A stretch of 42,023 nt of DNA from Chloroflexota bacterium (GCA_003697365.1 RFGP01000031.1:1-42023), one strand, 5' to 3'; positions 26,409 to 35,433 are shown, counted from the stretch's first letter. Translations and numbers: made by a program. The notes: generated from the letters alone by a model not told the origin.

Positions 26409-29408
26409 CTACCCCTCTTGCTCAATGCCCACAAAACGGACGTACATCACGGTGAAAATTAAGATAAGCATGAAAATCAGCACCCCAATCGCCGATGCAT
26501 AACCGCTTTGTTGTTGGGCAATAAGCTGATTGTAATTATGTGTTGCCATCGATGGACGAGATGTTGGGTCTAACAACACTTGGAATAAGTCGAAAACCCG
26601 TAGCGCATCTAAGGTGCGGAACACCAACGCCACAGCAATAGTAGGACGCAACAATGGCAGCGTAATGGAGAAAAATTGTCTGAGTTTGCTAGCGCCATCA
26701 ACAGAGGCAGCTTCATATATATCGCTGGGGATGGTTTGTAACCCTGCTAGCAAAAGCAGCGCCATAAAGGGCGAAGTCTTCCAAACATCAATAGCGATCA
26801 CTGAGGTAAGCCAAGGCCCAACTGTTGAAAGCCATGCTTTATTTCCATCAATGAGCCCTAAGTCATTAAGCAACACGTTCAAAATACCGCTTTGGTTATC
26901 GCGCATGATGACACCCCACAAGGTTGCACCAACAACGGTTGGAATGGCCCATGGCACCAGCATTGCAGTACGCATAACGCCACGCCCGCTAAATTTCGTA
27001 TTCACAACCAATGCGATGATCATGCCCAGCACAAGTTCTAGAGTGACCGAAATAATTGTAAATTGTAAGGTGTTGAAGATACCCTTTAAGAAGATGGCAT
27101 CTTTTCCTAAAATGCGTAAACCACGTTGACTAAACGGTAAAGCGATCACCGTAGCTTCACGATAACCTTGTTTCACCAAATCTTCCGATAGTTCCCAATC
27201 CGTACTACCATCCCCTGTTTTCAAGCATTCATCGGGTGACAAAGTTTCTTCATCGCCTACAATAAGTGCTATACGATCAGCCGCATCTTCGCGCACATCA
27301 GGCGGAAGTGTACGGTTAAAACGCAAAGCCTCTAATAGACGCACAAAATTCGATTCACTACGGCTTAAGGGGTCTTGGACAAGCTGTTCAGGAGTAGGTT
27401 TTTTACAATCTACGACATCAAAAGTTAACGATAGTAATTTTTGATAATTCTCTAGTCCTACAAAGCGCGCTGGTTGAGCACTTGCTAGGCGATCATCCGT
27501 CAAACTTGCGATGAAGGTTTGTTCCAATGGACGCGCTGCAACCAAGATCAGAGCGGCTAATGTAGGAATGAGCAAACTCCATGCAAAACGAGTGTTACGG
27601 CTCGTTAGCGTTTCTTCACCATGAAACACCACATTCATCAGGTGATTTAAACGCCAAAATGCAATAGCTGTTGGGATAAAAAGCACCACAAAAGGAACAA
27701 TTGAAAGTAGAGCATCACCCAATTTAAAGGATTGACTTCCGAGCGCGCGCAGACTTCCGCCGGCTCCTGTCACATAAAATTCGCGTATGGAAACGACGAT
27801 CAAGCCAACCAATAACCATAAAAAGATCACCCCAGCCCAACGTGCAGAAATGAGATTGAGCGAAAGCAAACGTATACCAATGACGATGATAAATATCCCA
27901 AGTGCGACCAAAATAATAGGCACAAAAATACCAAAATTGAAAAGATAAGCCATCAAAAATTCTGGTGGCACTTGTTTGTTTACGCGGCGGCCTGTAGCTT
28001 CTTCAAAACCACCTCTTGCATTTAATTCTTTATAACTTACCTGAATACGAAAATCCTCTTCTGATAAGGGGACATCATCATCGTTGGCGAGGTCTTGCAC
28101 AAATTCCTCGCTCATTGTTGGTAAGATAATAGTGTCATCAACTTGTGTGAGCGCACTGCCGGGATCAATATCTGCTGAAGCGGGACTATTAGGGAGTGGA
28201 TCGATTTGGAAATAGGGCACTTCTGCGACAAAGATACGCAGACCTAATACTTGTCCTTCACTTGGAGCAGGTACTTCATAACGAATTGTTTCGCCTTTAC
28301 GAAAAACTTCAATGACCGCAGGCGCATCTGCAGCAAAAGCTCCGTTCAACAAAGTTTGAAGTGTTGGTTGCAAAGTCTCGCCTAGCTCTTGTTCGCTTAG
28401 AGCTAAGGTCAGATCATTTTCAATCATCAATTGTTTTGCGCTATAGGGCATATCATTAATGCTAACGAGGATGTCACCATTTCTTAAGCCCACTTGTGCA
28501 GCTACCGAATCTTCAGCGACATTCAGCACTAGCTCAGGGAAGCGTCTTACTCGTACATCAAGCCCTAATTGTTCTGCATTTGAAGCAATTGGTAAATCAA
28601 GTTCAAATTGTCCACTTGTTGGCGTAGGAACATCTATCGTTAAGATTTCACCAGCACGTTCAATCTCAAAACGCACGATAGGAGCATCTGCTGTTAAGAA
28701 AGCATTTATAATAGTCTCAGCTAAAACTTCTTGGCGTGCTGCTTCTAATTGCTCTCTAGAAGGTTTTAGATTTTCAGCAATTTCATCTAAACTCGGCAAA
28801 CTTGCTTCAATATCAGCGCGGATTTGTGCTTCTAGTTGGGCTAATTCTTCATCTGTTACGGTATAAAATCGTATCCCTGTAATGATGGCATCACTATCAG
28901 GATAGCCACTGATTAGGGCTTCCAACTGAGCAACATCAGCATTAGGGACAAGCTCGTTATTTTGTAGTTTTTCACGAATGCTACTGAGTAGAGTTAAGGT
29001 TGCATTTCGCGCTAATTCATTCTCTAAGCGGGAGCGGCGCTCATTTTGGACAAGACGCTCGTTGACTTGCTCTTCTAGCGTCTCAAAATCGAATGCCGTA
29101 TCATTAACCCGCAGCAAAACATCACCTGTTAGTATTCCCTGTTCTGCCAAAAAACCATCTTCAACCAATAACACAACTTGAGGTTGAGCATCTTCAGGGT
29201 TGAACGGTTCTATCTTTTCAATGGTTGCGCCCATCCCTACAAAAGTAGGATCAAGCGCTTCAGCAACTTCATCATTCGTGAAAATTAAATATCCCTGATA
29301 AAAAATTAAAGCAATGCCTAAAATTACTAAAAGTGCGCTAATAAGCCAAATATGTATTCGTTCATTAGGGGTCGGCAGTCGCTTACCCGGGCTGAGTTCT
29401 ACTGCCAT
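26409..29408 (-). CDS. MalF-type carbohydrate ABC permease with N-terminal PDZ-like domains
   Basis: At 999 aa this is far longer than the usual ~300-500 aa. After an N-terminal membrane helix (about 19-42) come two PDZ-like modules: about 58-125 (EQGILTGDVLLRVNDTAFDF) and about 290-380 (AAQVGLRNGDILVSINDMPY). A helical Gln/Glu-rich stretch lies between them. Several membrane helices follow from about 491. The MalF core begins with ARFVGLENYQKLLS, and about 150 extra residues precede FLKGIFNTLQFTIISVTLEL. The EAA loop is DIYEAASVDGASKLRQFFSI. The added domains should be extracytoplasmic and might sense or dock the binding protein or wall peptides. A GAGGAG site lies 8 bases before the ATG. 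Confidence 0.85.
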   Translation of the reverse strand: MAVELSPGKRLPTPNERIHIWLISALLVILGIALIFYQGYLIFTNDEVAEALDPTFVGMGATIEKIEPFNPEDAQPQVVLLVEDGFLAEQGILTGDVLLRVNDTAFDFETLEEQVNERLVQNERRSRLENELARNATLTLLSSIREKLQNNELVPNADVAQLEALISGYPDSDAIITGIRFYTVTDEELAQLEAQIRADIEASLPSLDEIAENLKPSREQLEAARQEVLAETIINAFLTADAPIVRFEIERAGEILTIDVPTPTSGQFELDLPIASNAEQLGLDVRVRRFPELVLNVAEDSVAAQVGLRNGDILVSINDMPYSAKQLMIENDLTLALSEQELGETLQPTLQTLLNGAFAADAPAVIEVFRKGETIRYEVPAPSEGQVLGLRIFVAEVPYFQIDPLPNSPASADIDPGSALTQVDDTIILPTMSEEFVQDLANDDDVPLSEEDFRIQVSYKELNARGGFEEATGRRVNKQVPPEFLMAYLFNFGIFVPIILVALGIFIIVIGIRLLSLNLISARWAGVIFLWLLVGLIVVSIREFYVTGAGGSLRALGSQSFKLGDALLSIVPFVVLFIPTAIAFWRLNHLMNVVFHGEETLTSRNTRFAWSLLIPTLAALILVAARPLEQTFIASLTDDRLASAQPARFVGLENYQKLLSLTFDVVDCKKPTPEQLVQDPLSRSESNFVRLLEALRFNRTLPPDVREDAADRIALIVGDEETLSPDECLKTGDGSTDWELSEDLVKQGYREATVIALPFSQRGLRILGKDAIFLKGIFNTLQFTIISVTLELVLGMIIALVVNTKFSGRGVMRTAMLVPWAIPTVVGATLWGVIMRDNQSGILNVLLNDLGLIDGNKAWLSTVGPWLTSVIAIDVWKTSPFMALLLLAGLQTIPSDIYEAASVDGASKLRQFFSITLPLLRPTIAVALVFRTLDALRVFDLFQVLLDPTSRPSMATHNYNQLIAQQQSGYASAIGVLIFMLILIFTVMYVRFVGIEQEG

Positions 29409-29520
29409 GAGATTTGCTCCTCTCTATGAAAAGGGCATATAAATATCTGCGTTGTTAAGTTTATCGAAAATGGGTGTAAGTAGAGTTGGGGAACAAACAT
29501 TGAGAAGCCTTTTAATGGAA

Positions 29521-29544
29521 ATGGGGGTAGAAAACTACCCCCAT
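29521..29544 (-). terminator. Intercistronic hairpin after the solute-binding-protein gene
   Basis: A perfect 10-bp stem ATGGGGGTAG-N4-CTACCCCCAT lies 26 bases after the binding-protein stop and 112 bases before the MalF-like gene. Only a weak TTTCCATT follows on the minus strand. It probably acts as an attenuator or mRNA stabiliser giving more binding protein than permease. Confidence 0.6.
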
Positions 29545-29570
29545 GCTACGCCTAAGTTACTAGACGTAGA

Positions 29571-30911
29571 CTATTCAGGAAGATAAAAGTCTTCGCTAAT
29601 CTCCAGCAAGTCTTGCTCTAACACTGCTAAGGCATCTGCAGCGCTTTGTTGCCCTGTCAAGATGCTGTGAACGGCAGTGAAGTAGAGGATGGAAACGTTG
29701 TTATATTCTGCACCAGATACGGTTGATGGGCGCGCAACAGCATTAGTGAAGACATCAAACAAGCTACCAAAGAATGGTACAGCTTCTAGAACATCTTCAT
29801 CCTCGTACAACGCACCAATGGTGGGGTTGTATGAACCTTCAATTGCACGAATCTTCTGCTCTTCTGGGCTGGCAAGGAAAGCAGCCAAAGCAACAGCGGC
29901 TTCAACATTGTCTGAATATTGTGAAACTGCCAATTGCCAACCACCAAGTGTAGCAGCTGTCATGCCTTCTTCAGCACCGGGAAGTGTGGTTACATCAAAC
30001 AAACCGGCAATGGGGCTATCTTCTGCTTGACCCAAGCTATAAGCATATGGCCAGTTACGCATGAAAGCAGCATTACCAGCTTGGAAGACACCGCGTGCTT
30101 CTTCTTCTTGATAGGTGGTTACACCCTCTGGGCTGATGGTGCCAACCCAAGAAGCGGCCAATTCAAACGCTGCAATGGTTTCGGGGTTGTTAACTTGAAT
30201 TTCGCCCTCAGGGCTAATAATCACGCCACCACCACTGGAGGCTTGCCATTCTAGAGCGTCACAGGTTAAACCTTCGTAGGCGTTGCCTTGGAAGACAAAG
30301 CCATAAAAATCAGCATTACCTTCAGCGCGTTCGCCATCTTGGATGATTTGAGCGTATTCTGTGAGCTCTTGCCAAGTACGAGGAACATCAAGACCATATT
30401 TTTCAAGTAGGTCTGTACGATAGTATAACAAACCAGCATCAGTAAACCATGGCAGACCAACTAAACGGCCATCGACAGTGTTGTTCTCAATAATTGGTGC
30501 AAAGTGTGCATCGATAACTTCGGCAGGAAGATATTCATTGAGATCAACGAGATGCTCTGCCAAAATACCGGGCCAGATCACGTCAATTTGATAAACATCA
30601 ATATCGCCACTTTGTGCCTCAAAGAAGTTCAAATATTGAGCAATAGTATCTGTAGCGCTGTCTGGACGGGGTACTATTTCAACAGAAACATTTGGACAAA
30701 GTTCTTCAAAACGTGCAACTTGTTCAGCGACAATTTCACCCTCTTGACCGACTGAACCAGCGATGATAGTTAACTCAACTTCATCTTCAGTGCCGCAAGG
30801 GTTCATCATGTCGTCGCCTTCTTGGGCAATAACGGCATTATTTGAGAGGGAAGGCACTAATGCTGCAATCAAGACAGCAATCATGCCAACTAATATTAAA
30901 CGTTTAAACAT
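29571..30911 (-). CDS. Extracellular solute-binding protein (family 1, MalE-like)
   Basis: This 446-aa protein would capture a sugar and deliver it to the two downstream permeases. The signal peptide (ILVGMIAVLIAALVPSLS) is likely cut after VIA at about 29; there is no lipobox Cys, so anchoring is unclear. The mature part starts with ELTIIAGSVGQEGEI and shows the family-1 pattern (DVYQIDVIWPGILAEHLVDL, then GLPWFTDAGLLYYRTDLLEK, and AAFMRNWPYAYSLGQ). These fit the trehalose/maltose/multiple-sugar group. AAGGAG lies 8 bases before the ATG. No ATPase gene accompanies the operon. Confidence 0.92.
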   Translation of the reverse strand: MFKRLILVGMIAVLIAALVPSLSNNAVIAQEGDDMMNPCGTEDEVELTIIAGSVGQEGEIVAEQVARFEELCPNVSVEIVPRPDSATDTIAQYLNFFEAQSGDIDVYQIDVIWPGILAEHLVDLNEYLPAEVIDAHFAPIIENNTVDGRLVGLPWFTDAGLLYYRTDLLEKYGLDVPRTWQELTEYAQIIQDGERAEGNADFYGFVFQGNAYEGLTCDALEWQASSGGGVIISPEGEIQVNNPETIAAFELAASWVGTISPEGVTTYQEEEARGVFQAGNAAFMRNWPYAYSLGQAEDSPIAGLFDVTTLPGAEEGMTAATLGGWQLAVSQYSDNVEAAVALAAFLASPEEQKIRAIEGSYNPTIGALYEDEDVLEAVPFFGSLFDVFTNAVARPSTVSGAEYNNVSILYFTAVHSILTGQQSAADALAVLEQDLLEISEDFYLPE

Positions 30912-30935
30912 AGCTGAAACTCCTTAGTATGTTAA

Positions 30936-31031
30936 CTAGGATAGATCGAGGTAGTTCTCATCTTCCAGAACTTCACCCAAATCGTCTTGGTTGAAGTCCA
31001 GATTTACATAAATAGTTATAACGTATAGCTT
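30936..31031 (-). other. Open leader segment upstream of the solute-binding-protein gene; leader peptide, gene remnant or structured RNA
   Basis: A 31-codon stretch without stop ends with TAG at 30936 and reads like protein (its last part is FNQDDLGEVLEDENYLDLS) but has no ATG, GTG or TTG near its beginning. The same bases hold two mutually exclusive inverted repeats: AGTTCT-N8-AGAACT (30953-30972) and ACTTCA...TGAAGT with inner CCAA/TTGG (30970-30997). Which of these matters is open. Confidence 0.25.
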
Positions 31032-31043
31032 TCAAATTTGCAA
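31015..31043 (-). promoter_or_regulatory. Sigma70-type promoter for the solute-binding-protein operon
   Basis: On the minus strand TTGCAA (31043-31038) and TATAAC (31020-31015) are 17 bases apart. The leader to the ATG at 30911 would be about 95 bases. Confidence 0.5.
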
Positions 31044-31079
31044 CAAAACTTCCCATATCATATAACAAATACTAATGTT

Positions 31080-32072
31080 TTAGTTTTTTTTCGTTAAAAA
31101 TAGAATAAGATCGTCGCTAGTAGGTAATGCTGGAATGCCGCCACGTTTCATCGTTGTCAGTGCACCAACTGCATTAGCACGCTGTAAGAGTGGCACCATT
31201 CTCTCATCATTTAACAAATCAGATAATCGATGCTCAACAATGCCTGATAATAATCCTGCCACAAATCCATCGCCCGCACCTATTGTGTCTTCTACGGGCA
31301 CAGAATAGCCTTCAACAAACCAATATTGAGATGGGGTAATCGCAAGACACCCCTTTGCACCAAGCGTAACCACCATTAACATTAATTCATCAGTCCACAA
31401 TGTGCGTCCAGCATGAACAATAGCATCTATAGTTGTTAGTGATTGCCCTGCCGTAAGAAAAGCCAGTTCTTCTTCGCTGAGCTTAACGACATTAGCATGT
31501 TGCAGGCCTTCGATTAAACCTATCTTTGCTGCCTGAAGAGAGGGCCATAAAGGTTCTCGAAGATTCGGATCATAACTTAAATAAGCGCCTCCGCTCTTTG
31601 CCGCTTTTATTGCTGCTAGCGTTGCCGATCGCACTGGCTCATCGATCAAAGTAATGGAACCATAGTGGAAAATTGTTGATTGACGAATGCGCTCAAGATC
31701 AAGTTGTTCTGGACGCAATAGCATATCAGCGCTTGGATGTCGATAAAAAGCAAAGCTACGTTCTCCGCTTGCCTCAACTGAAACAAAAGCAAGTGCAGTC
31801 CGAGCCTCATCACTAAATGTTATCATCGATACATCAACAGCATTTTCAGCTAATACATCTCTCAAATAATGCCCAAAAGGATCATTACCTAGCTGAGTAA
31901 TAAAAGCTGAAGAAACGCCCAACTTTGCTATGCCAACCGCAACATTCGCTGGTGCACCACCGGCGGCTTTTTCAAATCGATGTGCATAACCAACGCTTAT
32001 ACCTCTTTCAAGTGCGACAAAATCAATTAATAATTCTCCCATGCACATTACCAATGACATGAAATACTCCAT
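31080..32072 (-). CDS. PfkB-family carbohydrate kinase (fructokinase-like)
   Basis: This 330-aa ribokinase/PfkB kinase would phosphorylate a sugar, probably the one imported by the neighbouring transporter. The N-terminal signature is GGAPANVAVGIAKLG and the C-terminal signature is DTIGAGDGFVAGLLSG with the catalytic Asp. SYDPNLREPLWPS is typical of fructokinases. The start at 32072 gives MEYFMSLVMCMGELLIDF; an ATG at 32060 is also possible. The gene lies upstream of the binding-protein gene on the same strand, with its own promoter divergent from the eCIS locus. Confidence 0.88.
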   Translation of the reverse strand: MEYFMSLVMCMGELLIDFVALERGISVGYAHRFEKAAGGAPANVAVGIAKLGVSSAFITQLGNDPFGHYLRDVLAENAVDVSMITFSDEARTALAFVSVEASGERSFAFYRHPSADMLLRPEQLDLERIRQSTIFHYGSITLIDEPVRSATLAAIKAAKSGGAYLSYDPNLREPLWPSLQAAKIGLIEGLQHANVVKLSEEELAFLTAGQSLTTIDAIVHAGRTLWTDELMLMVVTLGAKGCLAITPSQYWFVEGYSVPVEDTIGAGDGFVAGLLSGIVEHRLSDLLNDERMVPLLQRANAVGALTTMKRGGIPALPTSDDLILFLTKKN

Positions 32073-32116
32073 TTCAAGTTAAAAGTCTAAGCCATTGAAA
32101 ACGATTATCAAAGTAT

Positions 32117-32145
32117 TTGCCCTTTTTACAAAAACTGCATAATAT
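32117..32145 (+). promoter_or_regulatory. Candidate promoter for the eCIS locus
   Basis: TTGCCC (32117-32122) and TAATAT (32140-32145) are 17 bases apart, about 45 bases before the ATPase ATG. Matches to consensus are modest. It overlaps the divergent pfkB promoter, sharing the -10 region. Confidence 0.4.
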
Positions 32146-32167
32146 TGATCTTTAGTGTAATTTACAA
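32139..32167 (-). promoter_or_regulatory. Sigma70-type promoter for the PfkB kinase gene
   Basis: On the minus strand TTGTAA (32167-32162) and TATTAT (32144-32139) are 17 bases apart, about 60-70 bases before the kinase start. Its -10 box coincides with that of the divergent eCIS promoter, so the two should compete. Confidence 0.5.
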
Positions 32168-32190
32168 AAATCATAAAGTTCATTCTATAT

Positions 32191-34344
32191 ATGATGTCAT
32201 CCGAAGAGTACACGCTAAATCTTAGTTATTTACAGGTTCAGCTTCGTCGTCTCGACCTTATACTGAGCGTTGCTGTACAATATGCGCGCAACGCAGGGTT
32301 TGATCCCAATAACGAATTTCAAGGATTATTTATCAGTGAAGAAGAAGTTGGGCAGCATTTACGCGCATTTCCGGGTGTAGGCTTTTGGGGAAATACAGAA
32401 CCCGTTGCGCAGAACCCTGTCATTCAACCCACTTTACAAAACATCAATGCTCAGCTTCGGCAAATAGAAACTGAAGCTGAAACACAGGGCTTTGTGCTGC
32501 GCCTACGCACGCTTCAAAAAATGTTAGGCTTAACAGTAGAAGACCTTGACTTGCTCATTGTCGCGCTAGCACCAGCAATTGACCGACGATATGAGCGTAT
32601 TTATGGCTTCTTACAAGATGATGTAACTAAGCGTCGCCCCACTGTAAACTTGGCTATTAACCTTTTAGGAAAAGATTGGGCAGATTGTCTACGTTTATGG
32701 CAAAGACTTACCGATCAGTCCCCTTTGGTAGAGCAAGGATTACTAGAGCTTGTAGCTGATCCAGCCATGCCTCATTCAGCGTTCCACAGCTATATGCTCA
32801 AAGTAGATTCGCATATTGCTGACTATGTCCAATTAGTAGACAGCATCCCCAAAGCATGGCAGTTCTTCTTGAAAAATGAAATTATTACTGGCCCACATTG
32901 GGACGAATTAATTTTAGAAGAAAATCTCTATCAGACCCTTTCACGCCATTATGGGCACTTATCCCCTATATTTCACTTTTATGGCAATTATGGTAGTGGG
33001 CGGCATACACTAAGCCGTGCATTAGCCTTTCAATACGGATTGCGCCTCGTAGAAACTAATCTGAAAGCGCTAGTACAAGAAAACAAGCTCAATCTTGTGC
33101 GTCTTGCTTTTCGCGAAGGGCGATTATATGGCGCACTTTTGCTATTGCATGAATGGGATAGTGTGCTTGATGAAGAACATGACATCCCTTCATGGCTATG
33201 GGCACAAATACTTGATTATCCCTATCCAGTGGTTTTATCAGGAAAAGAAGAGTGGGTGCCACGTGGTATCAATCGCACCAGACCCATTATTCGGATAGAA
33301 CTACCTATCCCAGAATTCACCAAGCGTTTAGCGCATTGGCAAGCATATTTAGCGGACACAGAAGTTCAACCTGCTGAGCTTGCTTATAAATTTAAGCTCA
33401 CTCCCGGCCAAATTCGAGATGCCGTTTATAGTGCTTATGATGATGCCATTGGACAAGGCAAAGCTACTCCAGATATTCAAGATGTTTATCGTGCGAGCCG
33501 AGCACAAAGTAGTCGACGTTTGTCATCATTAGCTGTCAAAATTAAGCCGCGTTATACATGGCATCATATCGTGCTACCTGAAGCCCGCATTCAGCAATTG
33601 CGTGAAATATGCGATCAGGTAAAGTATGCGGTAAGAGTCTATGATGAATGGGGTTTCAAAGGACGTAGTGGTACTGCTCAAGGCTTAACTGCGTTGTTTG
33701 CTGGTCAAAGTGGTACAGGTAAAACTATGGCTGCTGAAATCATTGCAAATGAACTAGGTCTAGAGCTTTTTAAGATTGATCTGTCCGCTGTTGTGAGTAA
33801 ATACATTGGTGAAACAGAGAAGAATTTAGCTACCATTTTTGATGAAGCCGCACAAAGCAACGCTATTCTATTCTTTGATGAAGCTGATGCACTCTTCGGC
33901 AAGCGTTCTGAGGTAAAAGATAGCCATGATCGCTATGCCAATATCGAAACAGGCTACTTGCTACAACGCATGGAAACCTACGATGGGGTGGCCATTCTTG
34001 CCTCTAATTTACGCCAAAACCTCGATGAAGCGTTTACGCGCCGCCTTGACTTTATGATTGACTTTCCCTTTCCTGAAACGGAAGATCGCCTACGTATTTG
34101 GCAGGTCAGTTTTCCACCTAATGCCCCATTAGATCGCGAGGTGAATCTTGAAGAAATAGCAGAACGCTATCGTATGGCAGGGGGAAACATTCGGAATGCT
34201 GCAATGGCAGCGGCATTTTTAGCGGTGGCTGACGATTCCCCTACGATTTGTATGCGTCATGTGATTCATGCTATTCGTCGCGAACACCAAAAAATGGGTA
34301 AATTGCTTGAGGACGACTATTCTAGGCAGTTTATTACGACATAA
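32191..34344 (+). CDS. eCIS-associated AAA+ ATPase (Afp15/Pvc15-like)
   Basis: This 717-aa AAA+ ATPase heads the injection-system locus and would act in assembly or cargo loading, as proposed for Afp15/Pvc15. The C-terminal AAA domain is complete: Walker A GQSGTGKT (505-512), Walker B ILFFDEADALFG (D563, E564), and the SRH in LASNLRQNLDEAFTRRLDF with arginine fingers. An earlier module has a degenerate P-loop, GNYGSGRHT (265-273), with Arg in place of the Walker Lys. The N-terminal ~200 residues are helical (LGLTVEDLDLLIVALAPAID), as in this ATPase family. No strong ribosome binding site is seen. It is followed by a 203-base gap. Confidence 0.88.
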   Translation: MMSSEEYTLNLSYLQVQLRRLDLILSVAVQYARNAGFDPNNEFQGLFISEEEVGQHLRAFPGVGFWGNTEPVAQNPVIQPTLQNINAQLRQIETEAETQGFVLRLRTLQKMLGLTVEDLDLLIVALAPAIDRRYERIYGFLQDDVTKRRPTVNLAINLLGKDWADCLRLWQRLTDQSPLVEQGLLELVADPAMPHSAFHSYMLKVDSHIADYVQLVDSIPKAWQFFLKNEIITGPHWDELILEENLYQTLSRHYGHLSPIFHFYGNYGSGRHTLSRALAFQYGLRLVETNLKALVQENKLNLVRLAFREGRLYGALLLLHEWDSVLDEEHDIPSWLWAQILDYPYPVVLSGKEEWVPRGINRTRPIIRIELPIPEFTKRLAHWQAYLADTEVQPAELAYKFKLTPGQIRDAVYSAYDDAIGQGKATPDIQDVYRASRAQSSRRLSSLAVKIKPRYTWHHIVLPEARIQQLREICDQVKYAVRVYDEWGFKGRSGTAQGLTALFAGQSGTGKTMAAEIIANELGLELFKIDLSAVVSKYIGETEKNLATIFDEAAQSNAILFFDEADALFGKRSEVKDSHDRYANIETGYLLQRMETYDGVAILASNLRQNLDEAFTRRLDFMIDFPFPETEDRLRIWQVSFPPNAPLDREVNLEEIAERYRMAGGNIRNAAMAAAFLAVADDSPTICMRHVIHAIRREHQKMGKLLEDDYSRQFITT

Positions 34345-34547
34345 AAGTATTGAAAGTAGACTACAAATTGAGAATCTTCGAGTTGGCTTTATTTATCGAT
34401 GATTTTCATAATGTGATCGTGTTGAAGCTCTAAATATTTCGATACTTATCAATTAGTAAAGTTTTGTTCAATTTGCTTTTCTTTTCAAAGAAATTCGTGT
34501 TTAATGTAAGATGAGAAAGATAAAATAAGTAAAGGCGAAGAATATCC

Positions 34548-35375
34548 ATGAGTGAACGAGATCGCGTGCGGTTATCGCAACTAGCACAAGAAAAGACCAC
34601 TAAACAAACCCAAACCGAATCTGTGGATATTTCCGATGTTGACAGCACCCATGTCTCAGCACCTGCACAATCTATCTTGAGTATGCAGCGCACACATGGA
34701 AATGCCGCTGTACAACGTATGTTAGGTATTGGACATTCCACCTACTTAAATGGTGGCCCAATTGGCTCAGAACTGAGCAGTATGATCAATAGCAAACGAG
34801 GCTCTGGGCATAGTTTAGACAGCAATATTCAAGCTAAAGCTGAAGCAGCTTATGGCTATGATTTCAGTGACGTTTCCGTACATACCGATTCCGAATCTCA
34901 GTATCTTAATGAAGCTCTAGGCGCAGAAGCCTTTACAACCGGCAAAGATATATTTTTAAGCCAAAAAAGCATTAATAACCCTGAAACTCAACTTCATGAA
35001 CTAAGCCACGTGATTCAACAAGAGGGCAGTGCTCCAAGCGGAGAACTTACACTTGGGCCCGCTGAAGATGCCTATGAACATGAAGCAGATAGCATGGCCG
35101 CGCAAGCTATGAGCAGTGATACAACAAGCGTTCCTTCTGCCCAAGCGATGCGAGACTCTGACGTACAGCGTCAAGCTGCCCCCGAAGAGGAGGAAGAGCT
35201 GATGGCTAAGCGTGATGCCAATGTTCAACGTGAAGCAATGGAAGAGGAAGAAGAAACCTTGATGCCTAAGCGTGATGCCGATGTCCAACGTGAGGCTATG
35301 GAGGAAGAAGAAGAGCTGATGGCTAAGCGCGATGCTGATGTCCAACGTATGGAGGAAGAAGAACTTCAAGCCTAA
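34548..35375 (+). CDS. DUF4157 (eCIS core domain) protein, last repeat frameshifted
   Basis: This 275-aa protein has the DUF4157 domain that marks eCIS loci and many putative eCIS effectors. The N-terminal motif MQRTHGNAAVQRML (46-59) is typical. The core at about 80-165 has the metalloprotease-like HELSH (150-154), and EHEAD near 177 could supply another ligand. The C-terminus is a tandem repeat of about 16-20 residues (LMAKRDADVQREAMEEEEE-like). The frame stops at 35373, but a +1 shift after the ctt codon at 35364 continues the same repeat (KPKCDTDIQRQVTEDEE) for 21 codons to a TAG at 35431. Either the gene is mutated, misread, or the stop is used. Role in secretion or as cargo is inferred. 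Confidence 0.85.
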   Translation: MSERDRVRLSQLAQEKTTKQTQTESVDISDVDSTHVSAPAQSILSMQRTHGNAAVQRMLGIGHSTYLNGGPIGSELSSMINSKRGSGHSLDSNIQAKAEAAYGYDFSDVSVHTDSESQYLNEALGAEAFTTGKDIFLSQKSINNPETQLHELSHVIQQEGSAPSGELTLGPAEDAYEHEADSMAAQAMSSDTTSVPSAQAMRDSDVQRQAAPEEEEELMAKRDANVQREAMEEEEETLMPKRDADVQREAMEEEEELMAKRDADVQRMEEEELQA

Positions 35376-35433
35376 ATGTGATACCGATATTCAGCGGCAG
35401 GTAACTGAAGACGAGGAAATGATGATGGGTTAG
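35199..35433 (+). repeat. Tandem repeat in the DUF4157 gene
   Basis: Units begin with ctgatggctaagcg-like sequence at 35199, 35259 and 35316 (60, 57 and 48 bases), and a diverged fourth unit begins at 35364. Each encodes an [AP]KRDA[DN]VQR core plus a run of Glu. The fourth unit is out of frame with the preceding three. Confidence 0.85.

Noticed and set aside
35001-35369. Minus-strand 122-aa frame
   Set aside because: It is the antisense of the DUF4157 repeat region; its Phe/Leu repeats mirror the Glu-rich coding repeat.
35199-35433. Possible CRISPR array because of regular 48-60 base repeats
   Set aside because: The units are in-frame coding repeats without unique spacers; no cas genes are nearby. 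No other CRISPR-like pattern is present in the window.
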